A stretch of 64,000 bases of DNA from Ephemerocybe angulata (taxonomy: Eukaryota > Basidiomycota > Agaricomycetes > Agaricales > Psathyrellaceae): positions 434,001-498,000 of the forward strand of contig JAACJK010000164.1 in NCBI GenBank assembly GCA_013368325.1, in the 5' to 3' direction. The notes under the pieces are model-generated. The model did no database searches. It was not told where the DNA came from and worked only from the letters and a program-made list of their open reading frames with translations. The position numbers were made by a program, and so were the translations under genes. Positions 1 through 12,400 of the stretch are shown here, one piece after another. Positions within the stretch are counted from its first letter, which is position 1; every line of letters begins with the position of its first letter.

Positions 1-1278
1 TGTGGACTCCTTCACCGAGCGCAGCCGCGTCGAAGCTGGATTCACGGTGGGCCCTAGGATCTTCAGCACTGGCATTCCTGTGTATAGCGCCGCGGACTCC
101 GTGGCATATCAGGATGTGACGGATATGGATGAGGCGAGGTCGGCTTTGGTTAGGATCAAGGTGGAGGGTGGCGAGTACGCGATCTCTTATAAGAATTATA
201 ATATTCCTTTCAGGTGGGCGAACTCATCGTGATCATTGCCATTCTGTGACTTGGGTTACTGATGCACTCTCTTTAGAGGGGCAAGGCAGCGATTGCTTCT
301 TGCTGCGCGTAACTTTAGCATGCTCTGCGTCCCAGAAGGAGGTATGAATTATGATTGGGATATAACCTACATCATCGACGGTGCGCCTACTTTCACTTGA
401 CCAGCAAGCCAAGCATCTATCTGACTCTGCTTGAAGGTATGACCACTGTCGAGCACGCGCTTCCTGTGCCCGTCCTGTACGATGATGTTCTGACCCTGTA
501 TTCGATGAGCGGTACTGGATCGACTCCAACGCATCTTGTCAACTACGGCGGCGCTTGGGGAGAACAGTTTGTCTGGGCAAACGAGGACGTACCAAACGAC
601 CCGAAGTAAGTCCATCGTCCCCATACTCCGAGGCCACTGGCAAGTGCTGAGCTGATCTTGTATTTGTCAGGCTCAGGCGCTTTACGAGGCATGATATTTT
701 GGAAAGATTGTCCGAGTCATATGCTAGGCCCAAGAACTGTGAGTTTATACAGCCACGTTCTAATGTACTGAACCTTGACGTTCGGCAGCCTACGCTTTCT
801 TCAACACATCTGAGTCTGTGGCAAACATGGTTCATCAAGGTCTGCTAGCGAACATAGGCGCGCACGGGGAGCCGCCCCTTGGCGTGAACTATCACGCTGA
901 GATGGAGTTTACGAGAGCGGGTGGCTTGACTCGATATGAGGTACGCATTCTCGAGCTCTATATTAACCAAAGGTGTTATTTTCTCATGCGAACCTCCAGA
1001 CACTCCGAGCAGCCACCATCGATGGCGCGACGACCCTCGGACTCCACAAATCCATCGGATCCCTCGAGCAAGGGAAGCTAGCTGATTTCATTCTGTACCC
1101 TCCAAATGTGGACATCCTGAAGGAAGAGAAGGATGGTGGAAAGTTCAGCACTGTCGGACCTACAAGAGATATATTCTTGGTGGGCAGGGCGGGTCGTGTT
1201 TGGAAGGCTGAGACGATGGAGGAGATTTGGCCTGCTCAGAGTCCGCGCCAAGTTATGCCCGTCCTAAATGCAGATTAA
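1..1278 (+). CDS. Amidohydrolase, TolB-associated type (C-terminal part, 5' end outside window)
   Basis: Partial gene entering from the left edge. Spliced exons: 1-about 212, about 277-380, 437-605, 671-738, 789-940, 1000-1278. Family knowledge: members of the metal-dependent amidohydrolase superfamily hydrolyse C-N or related bonds in a TIM barrel. Seen: the exon 2/3 junction reads DGMTTVEHALP with a candidate metal-binding His. NYGGAWGEQF, and then RRFTRHDIL after the next splice, resemble the amidohydrolase half of large proteins that carry an N-terminal TolB-like propeller. The end has the classical ATIDGATTLGLH...IGSLEQGKLADF block that closes the barrel. Substrate is unknown. Whether a propeller precedes it cannot be seen. 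Confidence 0.8.
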
Positions 1279-1403
1279 GATAATCTGGCAGTTTCTGTAC
1301 TCTGGGTAGCACCGAATTGAATCTAGTTATTGTGTTATACTTATTCGTTGTAACCTACGACACTTATATCTCCCTCTATACCACCAATATTCTCAAATAC
1401 CTC

Positions 1404-2389
1404 TCATTCCAGCGCCTTGAGAATAGCCTTGCCAGTATCGGTTGCAGAGCTAGGGTTCTGACCAGTGATCAACCTGCCGTCGACTACTACGTGAGACTGG
1501 AGACTCCGTCAGCTCGAACTCTCATGATACCACATCCGGAGCTGGCACTAAGACTCACCCCGAACAGTTTGTCAGCCTTCGTGAACGACCCGCCGAGGCT
1601 AATGATCTTGTCTTCGAGTAGGAAGGGGGCCCTCTGAAGCGTCCGCACCATATGGTTATCGCACAAGTCACAAGGCAGAGACACGAAGAATAATCTGCTT
1701 ACTTTGGTGGTGCCGAGGTATTCTTCCTCAGCGTCAGAAAAGCCCGTGAAGTTGCGTCCAGCGAAGATGGACTTTCCGTCGGCATCGACAGCGTCGACAA
1801 GCGCGCTGAGTCCCAGTTAGGCTGAAGTATAGGATGTATATGGAGCAACTCACGCAGGACCATGGCAGACGGAAGCAACGAGCTTTCCAGCGGTCCAGAA
1901 CTACATAGTTTATTTCAGTCAGAGGAGATAGCAATTACAATTATTTCAAGTGATCACTCACATCAGATGCCAACTTGGCATTTATCGGGTCGAAGGCGAG
2001 ATCCAGCACGGGGCCCCACCCTCCAGGGTAGAAAATGGCGTCGTAGTCGCTAACCTTCACGTCGGTGAGGAGCTTGGCGTTGGTCAGCTTCTCCTTGACG
2101 GTCTCGTCGGCGAGGAACTTGATGCATTCCTCGTCACCCTTGTACGCGTCGACGCTTGCCTGGTCAAGCGGGGGGTTGGGCCCTTTGGGTGCGGCAAAGT
2201 CGATCTTGGCATGGGGTGCGAGGACGTAGTAGGGGTGGGCGGCTTCGGGGAGATACCAGCCCTGTGAAAGTACACGTGTCAGTGATCTGCAGAGTGTACT
2301 CTTTGTCTTGCTGCGGAACGCCGACTTACGGTAGGTTCACCGGTAAGGGTATTGGCCGCAGAGGTGAAGACAAAGAGGATTGAAGGCAT
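1404..2389 (-). CDS. DJ-1/PfpI family protein, Hsp31-like (putative glyoxalase III)
   Basis: Six exons: 2330-2389, 1962-2261, 1854-1900, 1703-1805, 1559-1633, 1404-1496, giving 225 residues, normal for Hsp31-type members. The nucleophile is Cys132 in the elbow motif SVCHGPA, followed by His133. Glu26 in YLPEAAHP matches the acid used by Hsp31-like glyoxalase III enzymes. The FYPGGWGP and GQNPSSATDTGKAIL blocks are also typical. Family role: glutathione-independent conversion of methylglyoxal to lactate and protein quality control in the cytosol. That role is inferred from the intact triad-like residues. The gene is divergent from the MIF-like gene at 2791 and has a TATA box 65 bp upstream of its start. 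Confidence 0.9.
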
Positions 2390-2453
2390 CTCGAGCTTTG
2401 GGGATTGTGTTTAAATAAAAGTTGACTGATAGTTCGGCAATATCGTTGTATCC

Positions 2454-2461
2454 ATTTTATA
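2454..2461 (-). promoter_or_regulatory. TATA box of the DJ-1/Hsp31-like gene
   Basis: TATAAAAT on the minus strand, 65 bp upstream of the start codon at 2389. Spacing and sequence fit a fungal core promoter. Confidence 0.55.
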
Positions 2462-2696
2462 CACTTCCTACCATGTCATTAATTCCTTCTAGTAGGCACG
2501 GTCTGACTCAGTTTCCGTGCAATGAATTGGTCAGTCGCCTTTCATGCTGCGGCTTGGGAGCCAATCATGAATAATTCGCTGGGTCACGCCGAAGCCTGGG
2601 GGAAAAGTACTCGCTGATAGCATATTGTATCAGGTGTCAGGCCTCAGGGTGTTACAAGCTTACAAGCTTGGATACCGATGACTGAATGACGCAATC

Positions 2697-2704
2697 TATA
2701 AATA
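2697..2704 (+). promoter_or_regulatory. TATA box of the MIF-like gene
   Basis: TATAAATA on the plus strand, 87 bp upstream of the ATG at 2791. The 401-bp gap between the two divergent genes therefore holds two opposed TATA elements. Confidence 0.55.
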
Positions 2705-2790
2705 CATAGAGGCACCCATGACTTATAAGCATCAGTCCCCGTTCGCAGCCTACTCGTTCTCGAATCTTCTCCTTCCTCCTTACCACCACC

Positions 2791-3400
2791 ATGCCTGCTC
2801 TTGAGCTTACCACTAACGTCGTGGTAAGTACGAACGCGTATGGTGTCGCGATATAGCGCTAATGGATCTGGGCCCCGATGTACAACTTGATTAGATTCCC
2901 GATGAACGGGCGTTCGTACTCGAATTCTCAAAGGTTAGCGATCTATCTAGAGGAAGTATATACAGTCACTGAGCCTGGGTCCCACAGTTTGCTGCAAAGG
3001 TTCTCTCGAAGCCTGAACAGTATATCTCTATCAGCGTGAAGCACAACCCGAACCTTACTTTCGCTGGAACGTTCGAGCCCGCTCTCCTCCTTGCGATTGT
3101 ACGATTCGATCCCAAATCTAGATTCCTCCCCAGCCGCTCAATGATTACCACAGGTCAGCTTGGATAACATCGACCCAGAGAAGAACGTGGTCTACAGCAA
3201 GGAGCTGTTCGGCTTCTTCAAGGAGAAGCTTGGCGTCCCAGACAATAGGGGCTACATCAACTTCAACGATCCTGGAAGGTCCTATCTCGGGTATGTGCCT
3301 ATTAACATGCCTGATACAGAGGCCTTCCTCTCGCCAAAATCTGACTGGCGCGTTATCTAGGTACCAAAGCACGACCTTCACCGAGATCTTCGGAAAGTAA
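2791..3400 (+). CDS. MIF-family tautomerase-like protein
   Basis: Five exons: 2791-2823, 2895-2933, 2988-3098, 3154-3290, 3361-3400, giving 119 residues, close to the 115 of animal MIF. It begins MPALELTTNV, so removal of Met would expose the Pro that is the catalytic base in this superfamily. Other family blocks follow in order: LSKPEQYISI (with the active-site Lys), TFAGTFEPA, YSKELFGFF, and GYINFND near the C-terminus. The CxxC oxidoreductase motif of animal MIF is absent. Known family activity is keto-enol tautomerisation as a homotrimer; the physiological substrate in fungi is unknown. No signal peptide is visible, as usual for MIF. Confidence 0.9.
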
Positions 3401-3853
3401 AGATCGCGAAATTGAAAGAAGACCCAAAGATATTATTTACGCGCCTGGTGATGTAGGGATGCGAATGAATACACTTGTACCGATAACTGAAGGCTGAATC
3501 AAGCCTAGCTCTCGATTTATCTCAGTGTAAGCGCCCGTTAGGTCCGTCCAATCGAATCTAGCGCTTGAGGAAAGCATTAGCGTAGGCGCCCATGATGTCA
3601 TTGTGGCATGTCGGCCATCCCAGCTCTGTTCAGGTGCTCTGAAACGGATATCGCATGTCTTTCCCAAGATACGAGCATAGTTTGAGAGGCATCTCCTATT
3701 TCTTGGGCATGCCAAGAACCCTTTTACCTGGAGGTTGAGTAAAAGGGCAACACCCCTTTGATGTCGGAATGCGTGGAAGGATCTTGTCCAGCATTTTGCA
3801 TTTATAGGACCACAAGCGAGAGCAGCCCGAGTACACGTTGATTACCGACACCC
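3401..3853. other. Intergenic, no gene seen
   Basis: 3' flank of the MIF-like gene and promoter of the AhpD-like gene. Only short shadow frames; no RNA gene or repeat recognised. Confidence 0.5.
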
Positions 3854-4877
3854 ATGTCAACCACCATTACCACCGCGTTTCTGAACCAGCTCAAATCGTT
3901 CTATCCAGCTTCTAGATTAGCAAGCGGGGGAACGAATAGCAGCGGTGAGCAAGCTTTCTTTCAATTTACATTCCCAGTCCCAATTGAACACCCTGCACCA
4001 ATGCCATTTCACTACCACTCTACTAGCAATCTCAAACCCGTGGTACATCGTGACCGCTGTTGCTCTGAGTGCCAGCAACAAGCCAGATGGCGTGCCTCGT
4101 GTCTTCGAGCACATGCTCTCGCAAGAGCTGAAGGACCATGCCTCGGATAGCCAAGAGGACCGCCTCATCCTCGCTCGTAAGTTCCGCGAGGCGATATTCA
4201 AATCCGGTTTGATCAGCGGATACCCAAAGGTATGTATGCACTCCATTGCTGCTGCACTATGGCAAGCGCTGAGAGCCGAGGGTTCACGTTACCGTAGGCA
4301 ATAAACAGCCTTGTAGCCTTGCACGAAGCCATGCCCGAGGACCTTCGTGACACCCAGATTCACAGGTTAGTAGAACCGGATAGCAAGCTGAGTGCGCTGA
4401 CACTGTAACAAACACGGATATTAGGAGCACAACAATGTCCCTAGCAGAATACGAGCAGAAGGGCCAAGTCTTCTGGGACTCTGTCTACGGCGCGAACGAC
4501 ATCTACGAGATGCTCTACAAGGTCTACCCCGACCTCGGTAAGTCTCGGAAAGTTCAATTGAGACCGCCGGCTCTCCACACAACGCAATCTTACTTCTCTC
4601 ACCAGCCTGGTTCTCCAAGACAATCGGGTACGGCTTCACATACGGGCCCATGCAAGATGCATTCCCCGGTGGCCTCTCTCAACTCGAAACGTCCTATACC
4701 CTAGTCGCAGCCCTCATCGCAGGCGACACCCCCCAACAGATCGCTTGGCACCTCGCCGGCGCGAAACGCTGCGGAGCGTCGTCCGAGGAAGTCCAAGCGG
4801 TCCGGTCCATTGCCATCGAGGTCGCGAAGCACTGTGGAATCCAGTGGAAGAACCCCGTCCCGGAAATAGATTTGTAG
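3854..4877 (+). CDS. AhpD-like / carboxymuconolactone decarboxylase-fold protein
   Basis: Five exons: 3854-3944, 4027-4229, 4298-4365, 4425-4537, 4606-4877, giving 248 residues. The assignment rests on an all-helical protein with the AhpD-like pattern: NPWYIVTAVALSAS..., then GAND near the middle, and a C-terminal LVAALIAGDTPQQIAWHLAG followed by GASSEEVQAV, the sort of small-residue helix pair found in CMD-fold proteins. The usual CxxxH redox motif is not evident. Similar fungal proteins are annotated as AhpD-like or as peroxisomal Pxp2-like. The C-terminus ends EIDL, not a clear PTS1. Function is open. Confidence 0.7.
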
Positions 4878-4883
4878 ACTAAC

Positions 4884-4912
4884 CATGATGGATGGATGGA
4901 TGGATGGATGGG
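4884..4912. repeat. (GATG)n microsatellite
   Basis: About six tandem GATG units just after the AhpD-like stop codon. Confidence 0.9.
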
Positions 4913-5446
4913 ATATAGGTAAAATATGAAGGTGACTGCTATGCGATTAGTAGGCTGTAAGTAGTAGAAGTCTGAGCTGTGTAAAGGCCCGCAGCTAGAC
5001 GATGTAGAAGTAGAGTAATATGTGGGCCAAGCGGCGATGTGGGCGAATGCTGGAAACGGTACACAGTATGAATGAGCGAGAGGCGAAAGGAGACTGTCAT
5101 AACAGCACCACCACGCTATGAACATGTTTATCGTAAGGAAGAGAATGTATGGCCAACGATGGCTACTGATACGACACTGCGATGAAAGTGTAAAGGAAGG
5201 GACAAAGCAAAAAGTGAACATGAGGATTAGTGTCAAGGCCGGGAGTGGTATGAAAGGAAACGATAGGCAGGGAGTGATGCTCAGAATCTAATGAATAAAT
5301 ATAAGTTAAAGAATGGACGACGCCAAAAAACGAAGGCGTTCAGGATAAAACGAGCGGGAAGGGGAAACACGACTATCATGATGTACCTCCGAATGCTAAG
5401 CGACTTATTGAGTCTACCTCTATGATCATGAGTCAAGGGTCCGGGG
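4913..5446. other. Convergent intergenic stretch
   Basis: 3' flanks of two convergent genes. The open frames here look like shadows with no recognisable product. Confidence 0.5.
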
Positions 5447-8080
5447 TTAGGAGTCGGCCACTGTCGACGGATTTCCTTCAGGCTGGGGTGTGTCAGGAGG
5501 AGACACGACCGTACTCCCAGCATCACCAGATCCGCTCGCCTCTGATGGCTGGCTGACAACACCGTCCAGGGATGTGGATGGGGTGAGAACAACAGGGGTA
5601 GCAATCGAGTCTCCTTGAACCTCAATAGACGACGAACTTGAAGAAGCGGCAGAATCAACGGCAGGGGTGGTCGTCGTCGTCGTCGCAGGGGTAGTTGTAG
5701 TCGCCGTTGCAGTGGTATTCGTTGCTGCCGCCGCAGTGGATGACCCAGCTTCCGCGTTCTTGGGAGTTTTAGCCGCGATCTTCAAATTGACAAACGGTGC
5801 TCGCAGCCTCATCTTGGCGTCTATGTGGTAAGTGTAGTCCGTATCAAACCGGGGGCCAACAACGCCATGCCTATTGCAGACTAGCGTCAGTAAACCACGT
5901 TAGGAGAGAGTGGTGAAGAAGACTAACTCAGCAGTAATGTGCTTCTCCATAGAGTGCCGCGTGTCCCTAATCTTGCATGTCATGCAGCAGTAGCTTCGGT
6001 GCGAGTAATCGTCCCAATCGTGTTCCCGACGCAGTTTAGACAGTTCTAGAATTTCAAGTTTCTTGACGAGCGCAGTCCGACGAGCATCCACGACTCCATA
6101 GGGTCGCGAGACGTGTGCAGTTGTATACCGAGGTGTATGTTCAATCTAGGGGGAGAAAGGAGGGTTAAATGCGATCACATCGACAGTAGGACTGACTTAC
6201 CATCCGCCCCCATCGAGCAAATGTTCGAACGGCGCCAGGTCGATAGCACAAGGCACAGTAGCACTCAACAAAGGGGTTCGCCTCGTTCATGTCGTCGACA
6301 GAAATCTCCGGGTCCAAAGAAAGAGCCTTCAGGACATACTTCGCGCGCTTGTGAGCTGCCTCGTGGAAAGAAACCCGATCGCCCCCAAGGTTCCACGGCT
6401 CTGCCCTTAGTCGCTCAAAGATGTTGCTAGGATCTGGCATTTCGACATTCCGGGTGAAGTTGCAAGTGTGGACGAGGATGCGCGGATAGGAGACAGGGAC
6501 GCTGCAGGTCTTGCAGTTGAACAAAGTCGTTGCGCGGGAGAGCATTTCCTTCGACGCCATTGAACCGAGCGAGCTTTGGCGGAGAATGTCAAGCAAAGCT
6601 TTATCCTTTTCCTCTCGCCACTTTGCAGAGAACTCGAGCATTTTTTCCGCGCCAATGTCGAAATCTTCCAGTGTGACAGTTGCATCGAGGTCGGGATTCT
6701 CTAGGATGGCTCTGAGCTCTGGCATAGTCGCGAAATCTGCCACCCCAGGGAGAATAGAGTGCATAGGCTGAGACGCGACGAAGTTCGCATACATTTGCTT
6801 CATCAAAGCACAGCGCGAGGTCATGATCTTGTTTTTCTCTTTGACCAGCCGTTTTTCGCGTACGTCTTGCATGAAGGCAATCATGTCTGCTTCGATCTTT
6901 TGCCAGGCTATAGGGGTGTCAGCTTTGTAAAGAGCTGGGTCGTTATGAACGCACCTCTCTCTGTTAGATCTTTAGGGATCTTGACGTGCTTGTGCTCCGT
7001 GAGACGGTACTTGGACATCTTCTCGATTTCTTCGCCCCATCCGAGTGCTGTCAACTTCTCAATGACTCTGGAAAGGCGTGAATACTAAGCTCTGTATTTG
7101 CAAACCCTCACGTACGAGTTAGTGCGCTTGAGTCGCGCGTCTTCGAGTTCACGATTTCTCCGGGTGTGACGACCTGACAAAAATTCCCGGCAAAGTTCAG
7201 CATGCTCCACGATCCTGTCGTACTCTTTCTTCTTGTTCCAAAACCACAACGCCTGACTCTCCTCGTCCATACGTGCCATCTCCACAGTGAGAACAACTGC
7301 CTGCTCAAGCGAGTATTTTTTCTCTGTGTGGGGATACACGGTCCCGGTCGTGAACTCATGGGTGCTCGGAACGATGCTTTGCAGGACGTCCGGCACTTTC
7401 TCCTTCACTAGATTGACCCAATGCGTGTACATGGTCCCGCCGCATCGTTTACAGCACCTCATGCGCGCTTCCCATATGACCGTCTGAACATTGTTGGCGA
7501 AGCAGTACTAGTCGCGAAAAGCGTCAATATATGCGCGTATCCGATACTGTCAAGGGGATTTACGTACATGGCAATGCGTTTCAAAAACGAGGCTTGCATA
7601 TTCCGGCTCGCTCATGTCGAAAGGGCAGTCGGGGAGTGCCTCGATGTTGGCGCGTGCACTCATCCAAACAGATACAGACGATCGCGACATGAGGATCTCC
7701 CTGAGCGATTTGCTCGTTCTTGACAGCTGGAGCAAGTCGAGAGGCTTCAGATGGCCAAAGATCTTCAATGCCGTCAGTCGAATGCCCCTTAACCCCCGCT
7801 ATGCTTGGTCGCGTACCTCATAAGTAACGTCCAGTGGGAGGACCCATATGTCCTTTAACACTCCCCGGAACGCTCGAAGTTTCTTAGGGGGTGGTTTGAC
7901 GACCTCCTTTTTCTTCTTCTTCTCCTTGACCTTGGTTATGCGGCGTTTCTTGGTCGGTCTGGAGACAAGCATGAAGTCACTGTCCTCCGAATCCGAAAAG
8001 TCGCTGTCGGTGAGCGGGGTGAGCTCCGATTCGTCGCCATCGAGGGTGAAGGCGCTCGGCGATGTCTCTTGAGACGACAT
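5447..8080 (-). CDS. F-box protein with Cys-rich central region
   Basis: Seven exons: 7817-8080, 7568-7762, 7116-7507, 6955-7067, 6201-6907, 5928-6145, 5447-5870; phases agree and give 770 residues. Residues 1-80 are acidic then strongly basic (a K-rich run followed by PPPKK). The F-box is around residues 86-115 (IFGHLKPLDLLQLSRTSK). A possible metal site follows: HCHYC and then RCCKRC. A further CYCALC appears near residue 540. The last about 100 residues are low-complexity Thr/Ala/Ser. F-box proteins bind Skp1 and pick substrates for SCF ubiquitin ligases; the target is unknown. This architecture (F-box, Cys pairs, long helical middle) is a recurrent Agaricomycete family. Confidence 0.85.
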
Positions 8081-9415
8081 TGGGAGCCGCGAACGTTGAG
8101 GGGGTGGACACCGCAACGGTGGTGGGAGTGGTTGGCAACGCGGGGAATGCACCCGTTCAGCTTTTGTTTGTCCAAGTTGTTCGGACCAGTCTATAGAAAA
8201 TCGATCCGAATGATGAACTGCATGAATGAAGGGTCCACTGCGCTTGCGTCTCGACCTCAGCTCAATGTAAGTACCTATATCAGGCTTGGCTAAAACTGTC
8301 AAACTCAAAGGGCAGTGAGTCGGGGGGAGGCGACTCGAAATCTCGGCAGGCGGGTTAACTCAGGAGACTTGCCGGGCTACTGAGGACTGCCGACGGGTTT
8401 TCACTGAGCTTGAAAAAGAGGTCCGAGCATAGTTCAACACGGATTCTCCAGATCTGTGGATCCTAGAGTGGTGTACTGCCCGCAAACCACCAATTGTATC
8501 TTTCGGTGACGTTCGTACAACCCTCAAGGGAATCCGATTTTTGCGAATCCCCCAAGCAACCCCCAAGTTGCATTCTTTCAGAGACAATTACATAGCAAGC
8601 CTTCTGTATTGGTATTCATTCTCTGCATTCACCCAACTCGATCTCTTCTACCCGCGGAACCGACCTCTTGAGTGGTCCAAACGGCGGTCCCGCTGAGCAT
8701 CACTCCCCTGGACCTCCCTTCGATCACCCCTGGATGGTCTTATAACACAAGTATTATTAGAAGGACATCCCAAGCCTTCAGCTAGAATGCGCTTTGCGGA
8801 CTAAACGGCATTAAAAAATACTCCAGCGAGCAATGCATTACCAGTTCAAACGTGTGTCCAAGGCAACAATTAACCGGGAATGTAAGGAAATCCCTTTGTT
8901 CAGGTAGGTATTCTTGACTTGGCCCGTGTCTGTCTATACGACGTGCCACAGAAGCATTAGATAAAACGTTCGACCTTCAACTCTCGAATATGTGACCTCG
9001 AGGCTCGCCATGTTTTTGTTCGCAGCGGCGCTTTCGTAATTGTCGTCACAGATTACATGAACCTAGCTGGGAGATTGTTGCGTATCCGACCGGGCAGCAT
9101 CTCCCGGCTCAATATCTCCCCTAATCGACATATTTTCTTCTGTTATAACAAGGCCATCATGCTTTTTAGACTTCCCAAAGCTCTTGGGCGCTAATGTTCG
9201 AAGCATGGCGGGCATACCGGACCGCTCGGCATAAAGCGGCATGATGGCTTCCACGTGACACGGCCTTCCTAATTGGCGGGCATGAGTTGGAGGATTTGAA
9301 GTTACACCTCAACACATACCTCCCGCCAAAGAGCAAACTCGACTTCTACCTGGGAGAAGCACCTCCAGAACGCGTCGCAACCTAAACGACGCCCCACAAC
9401 TCCTCGTTGTACTGC
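8081..9415. other. Intergenic, 1.3 kb, no gene seen
   Basis: Divergent upstream region of the F-box gene and the WD40 gene. No coding-like frame, tRNA or repeat recognised. Confidence 0.5.
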
Positions 9416-12400
9416 ATGGCAGGCTCCATCAGCTCTGACGATGAGGGGTCTACCCCAACCGCGTTGGCAGGCTCAATTCTAGGACTGAAAGCGCCTCTGC
9501 GAATCCGACGCCATGGTTCAACACAAAAGCCACATCTTATCCTACGCCGTGTGGTAGAAGAGGACAACTCGAGTGATGAAGATGAGCCAAATCGCGTTGT
9601 TCGGTTTAGCCTTTTTGCCCTGAAACGGATCGAGGTCAAGCCGGGGAAGGAGATTCTTTTGTGTGTAGCGACAGAGGATGAGAACTTCAAGGACATCCCG
9701 GTCGTCTTTGAAGCCGATACCACTAGCTCAGAATCTGCAGGGGAACCCGGGAGCCACCCGTTTCCCATGGAAGTGGATTCGGAGGAGGATGAGGAGGAAG
9801 TTGCGAAACCACCCGTAAGACACGTCCTTCCCCCTCATGTACGCCGAACGTGGCATAAAAAGGTACCAGAAGAACCGCCTTTCTTCTCAGGTGAGCTTCT
9901 ACGAGCGCTTTTGGAGTTTCAAGGCAGCTTAAAAGTATTTAGGCCCTATTGCCACTCGAGTATCTACCGGGGTACAAGCATCCCCAGCTGTGGCCTCCAT
10001 AGGCGTTGAGGCAACACCCAAAGGGCGTTCCGTATCTATACAGGCGTCCTTGTCTACTTCTTCGGTTTCTGTACAGGCGACTATCACCTCCTCCGCAGCT
10101 TCTGTACAGGCGACTACCACCTCCTCTGCAGCTTCTGCTCAAACCGACCCCATTGTTGTACCGCCTCCGCCTGAACGGAAGAGCCAAGGATCTCAGGTAG
10201 GGCCAGAATCTATTCCTCTACTCTACGTAGATACAACGCCTTCGGTGTTACAGAGGGATTCTGAGACGTCTGATCCTGTAAGTGCTTTCTTTCAATGTCC
10301 AATGCTCGAGGACTATAACGACGAAACCTACAGGGTCGACGCAGCCTTTCTCCTATGGATCTAGACTCAGCCTCGAGCTCGGAGGCTTCTACACCCGTTA
10401 CATCCTATTTCCCTAACTCCCTTCCGACTACCCAATCCTCATTACCCGGGAGATCTGCGTCACCACATCTCAATGGTGACGACCACGCCTCTGACCTCAC
10501 GAAGGACTCGTGGTCGGGACAGGTATCTCCGGATCTTTCACCCGCTACCCAAAGTGGCTCACTGAAACCACTCTCCCCTCTACCGTCGATACATTCCATA
10601 CCACTGCCTACTGATCGTTGGTCAGACACGTGGGATGGCTTCAAAGAGCGCCCTCCTCCGACTTCAACACAAAGTCCTCAAGTCACCTCTGCGGCTCAGG
10701 CGTCCACGTCGAAAACAGTGGAGAGTCCTAGATACAACGTTAGCACCCCATCCATCACACCTCTACCGCCCCAGGCGGAAAGTCCTGCCTATAGTCCTAC
10801 GTTATCACTGTTGCCAGAGCTAGACAATGGCCTCCCATCGACCCAGAAACCTCTCGCAGCGGGCCGCCCCGTACAGGCTTCTGAGCCATCGCGTGTTGTA
10901 GCAAGCAAGGACAAGGAAACATCCACAGGCTCAGATCTTACTCCATATCCACCCACTTCAGCTCTTCCTCCCCCACCACCGCAGCCAGCAAAGAAACACG
11001 CAATCTACGATATGTTTGTCCCCGCCAAATTAGCGACTGCGGCTAGCATAGAATCCATACCTACTGGATTGAATATGATCGAGCCTGAAGCAGGAAAGGT
11101 GCGTCCAGGACGATGTCTTTGGGTGGAGTTAATCCAGGCTTACTCCTCCATCCTTCTAACAGGGATCCTTCTCGACAACCGTCCCAAGGCCCGTCCAAAC
11201 CAGCGTTAAACCTAATCTCCCCACTCCCCCACCTTCCACTCAATCCTCTTTCTCTCAGACGAAATCCGCACCTCCCAGTATACCCGTTACATCTGGTGTG
11301 CTTTCTCTTGGGCCAACGTCTATAGTTGACCTGACTAAAGCGCATGTTACTTCCTTCCCCCCTGTCCCGGTCGACCCCAAATCGGTAGCTCGACCAGTGT
11401 CAGGGCCTTCGACGAACCCTCTGAATATCGCGCCATCCACAATGCCCACCGCCATGAGGAGTTGCATATCGGGAGTTGCACCTCCCGCTGGACCGCGGTC
11501 GTTACAATCCGTGTCTTCTAAGAAACCCGTCGTCATTGGATCGGGGTGGTCGGCTGCCAAGGGCCTAGCGTCGCTTCCTGCCCCTCCTGAACCTGCACCG
11601 CAAGCGGCACCGTCGAAAAAGAGGAGGCGGGGGAAAGCAGGGAAAGGCAAAGGCAAAGCTGGAGAGGCTAGTAAAGCTAGTACCCCCGTGTCGGATGCGG
11701 CACTTGAAGGAGCCTCCTCGACACCACCTGCACCACCTTCGACGTTATTACCCGCACCACCCTCGACGTTACCACCTGCACCACCCTCGACGTTACCACC
11801 TGCACTTCCCCCGACATTACCTCAGCCGCCACCACCACCTCCGCCAGGGCTCCCGTCGACATTGCCACCACCACCGCCCGAGCCACCCTCGGGCCCCCCA
11901 TCAAACCGTTTGGTGGAAGTGAGCAGGCTTCGTTCGGGGTGGAAACCTGTAACCGTCACCTTTGTCAGCCCCTTCCGCCCAGCTCCCGATTCCAACCAGA
12001 GTGGGCTCGACGGTTTGTCAACGTCCACTTCTTCTCGCTCGCCGACAGATTCGTCCTCTTCTACGTCCTTTGGCTTTGGAACTAATAGTTCGAGCAGTTC
12101 TGTTTCCTCTGTATGGACTGTTGGAGCGGATAGTACAAACGATCCTTCAACACAATCACATTCAGGTTTGTTCATGCATTGGACCTTCCCTTCACTAGTT
12201 ACTGACTATGATCGCCATGTAGATTCGACAGATCCCACCTCTATACCACCAGGGTTGCGGCAAGGAAAAGATGCGCCTCCACATCTAAAGAGGCCATCGC
12301 CAGCTTCGAAGCAAACGAATGGGATGCAACCCGCTGGCGTCTTTTCCCTTGGTCCCATCCCAACTTCAAATACATCCATTCCAGTGAGACCGCAGCCAGC

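Noticed and set aside
1317..1637. Plus-strand ORF after the amidohydrolase
   Set aside because: It is opposite the last exons of the DJ-1/Hsp31 gene.
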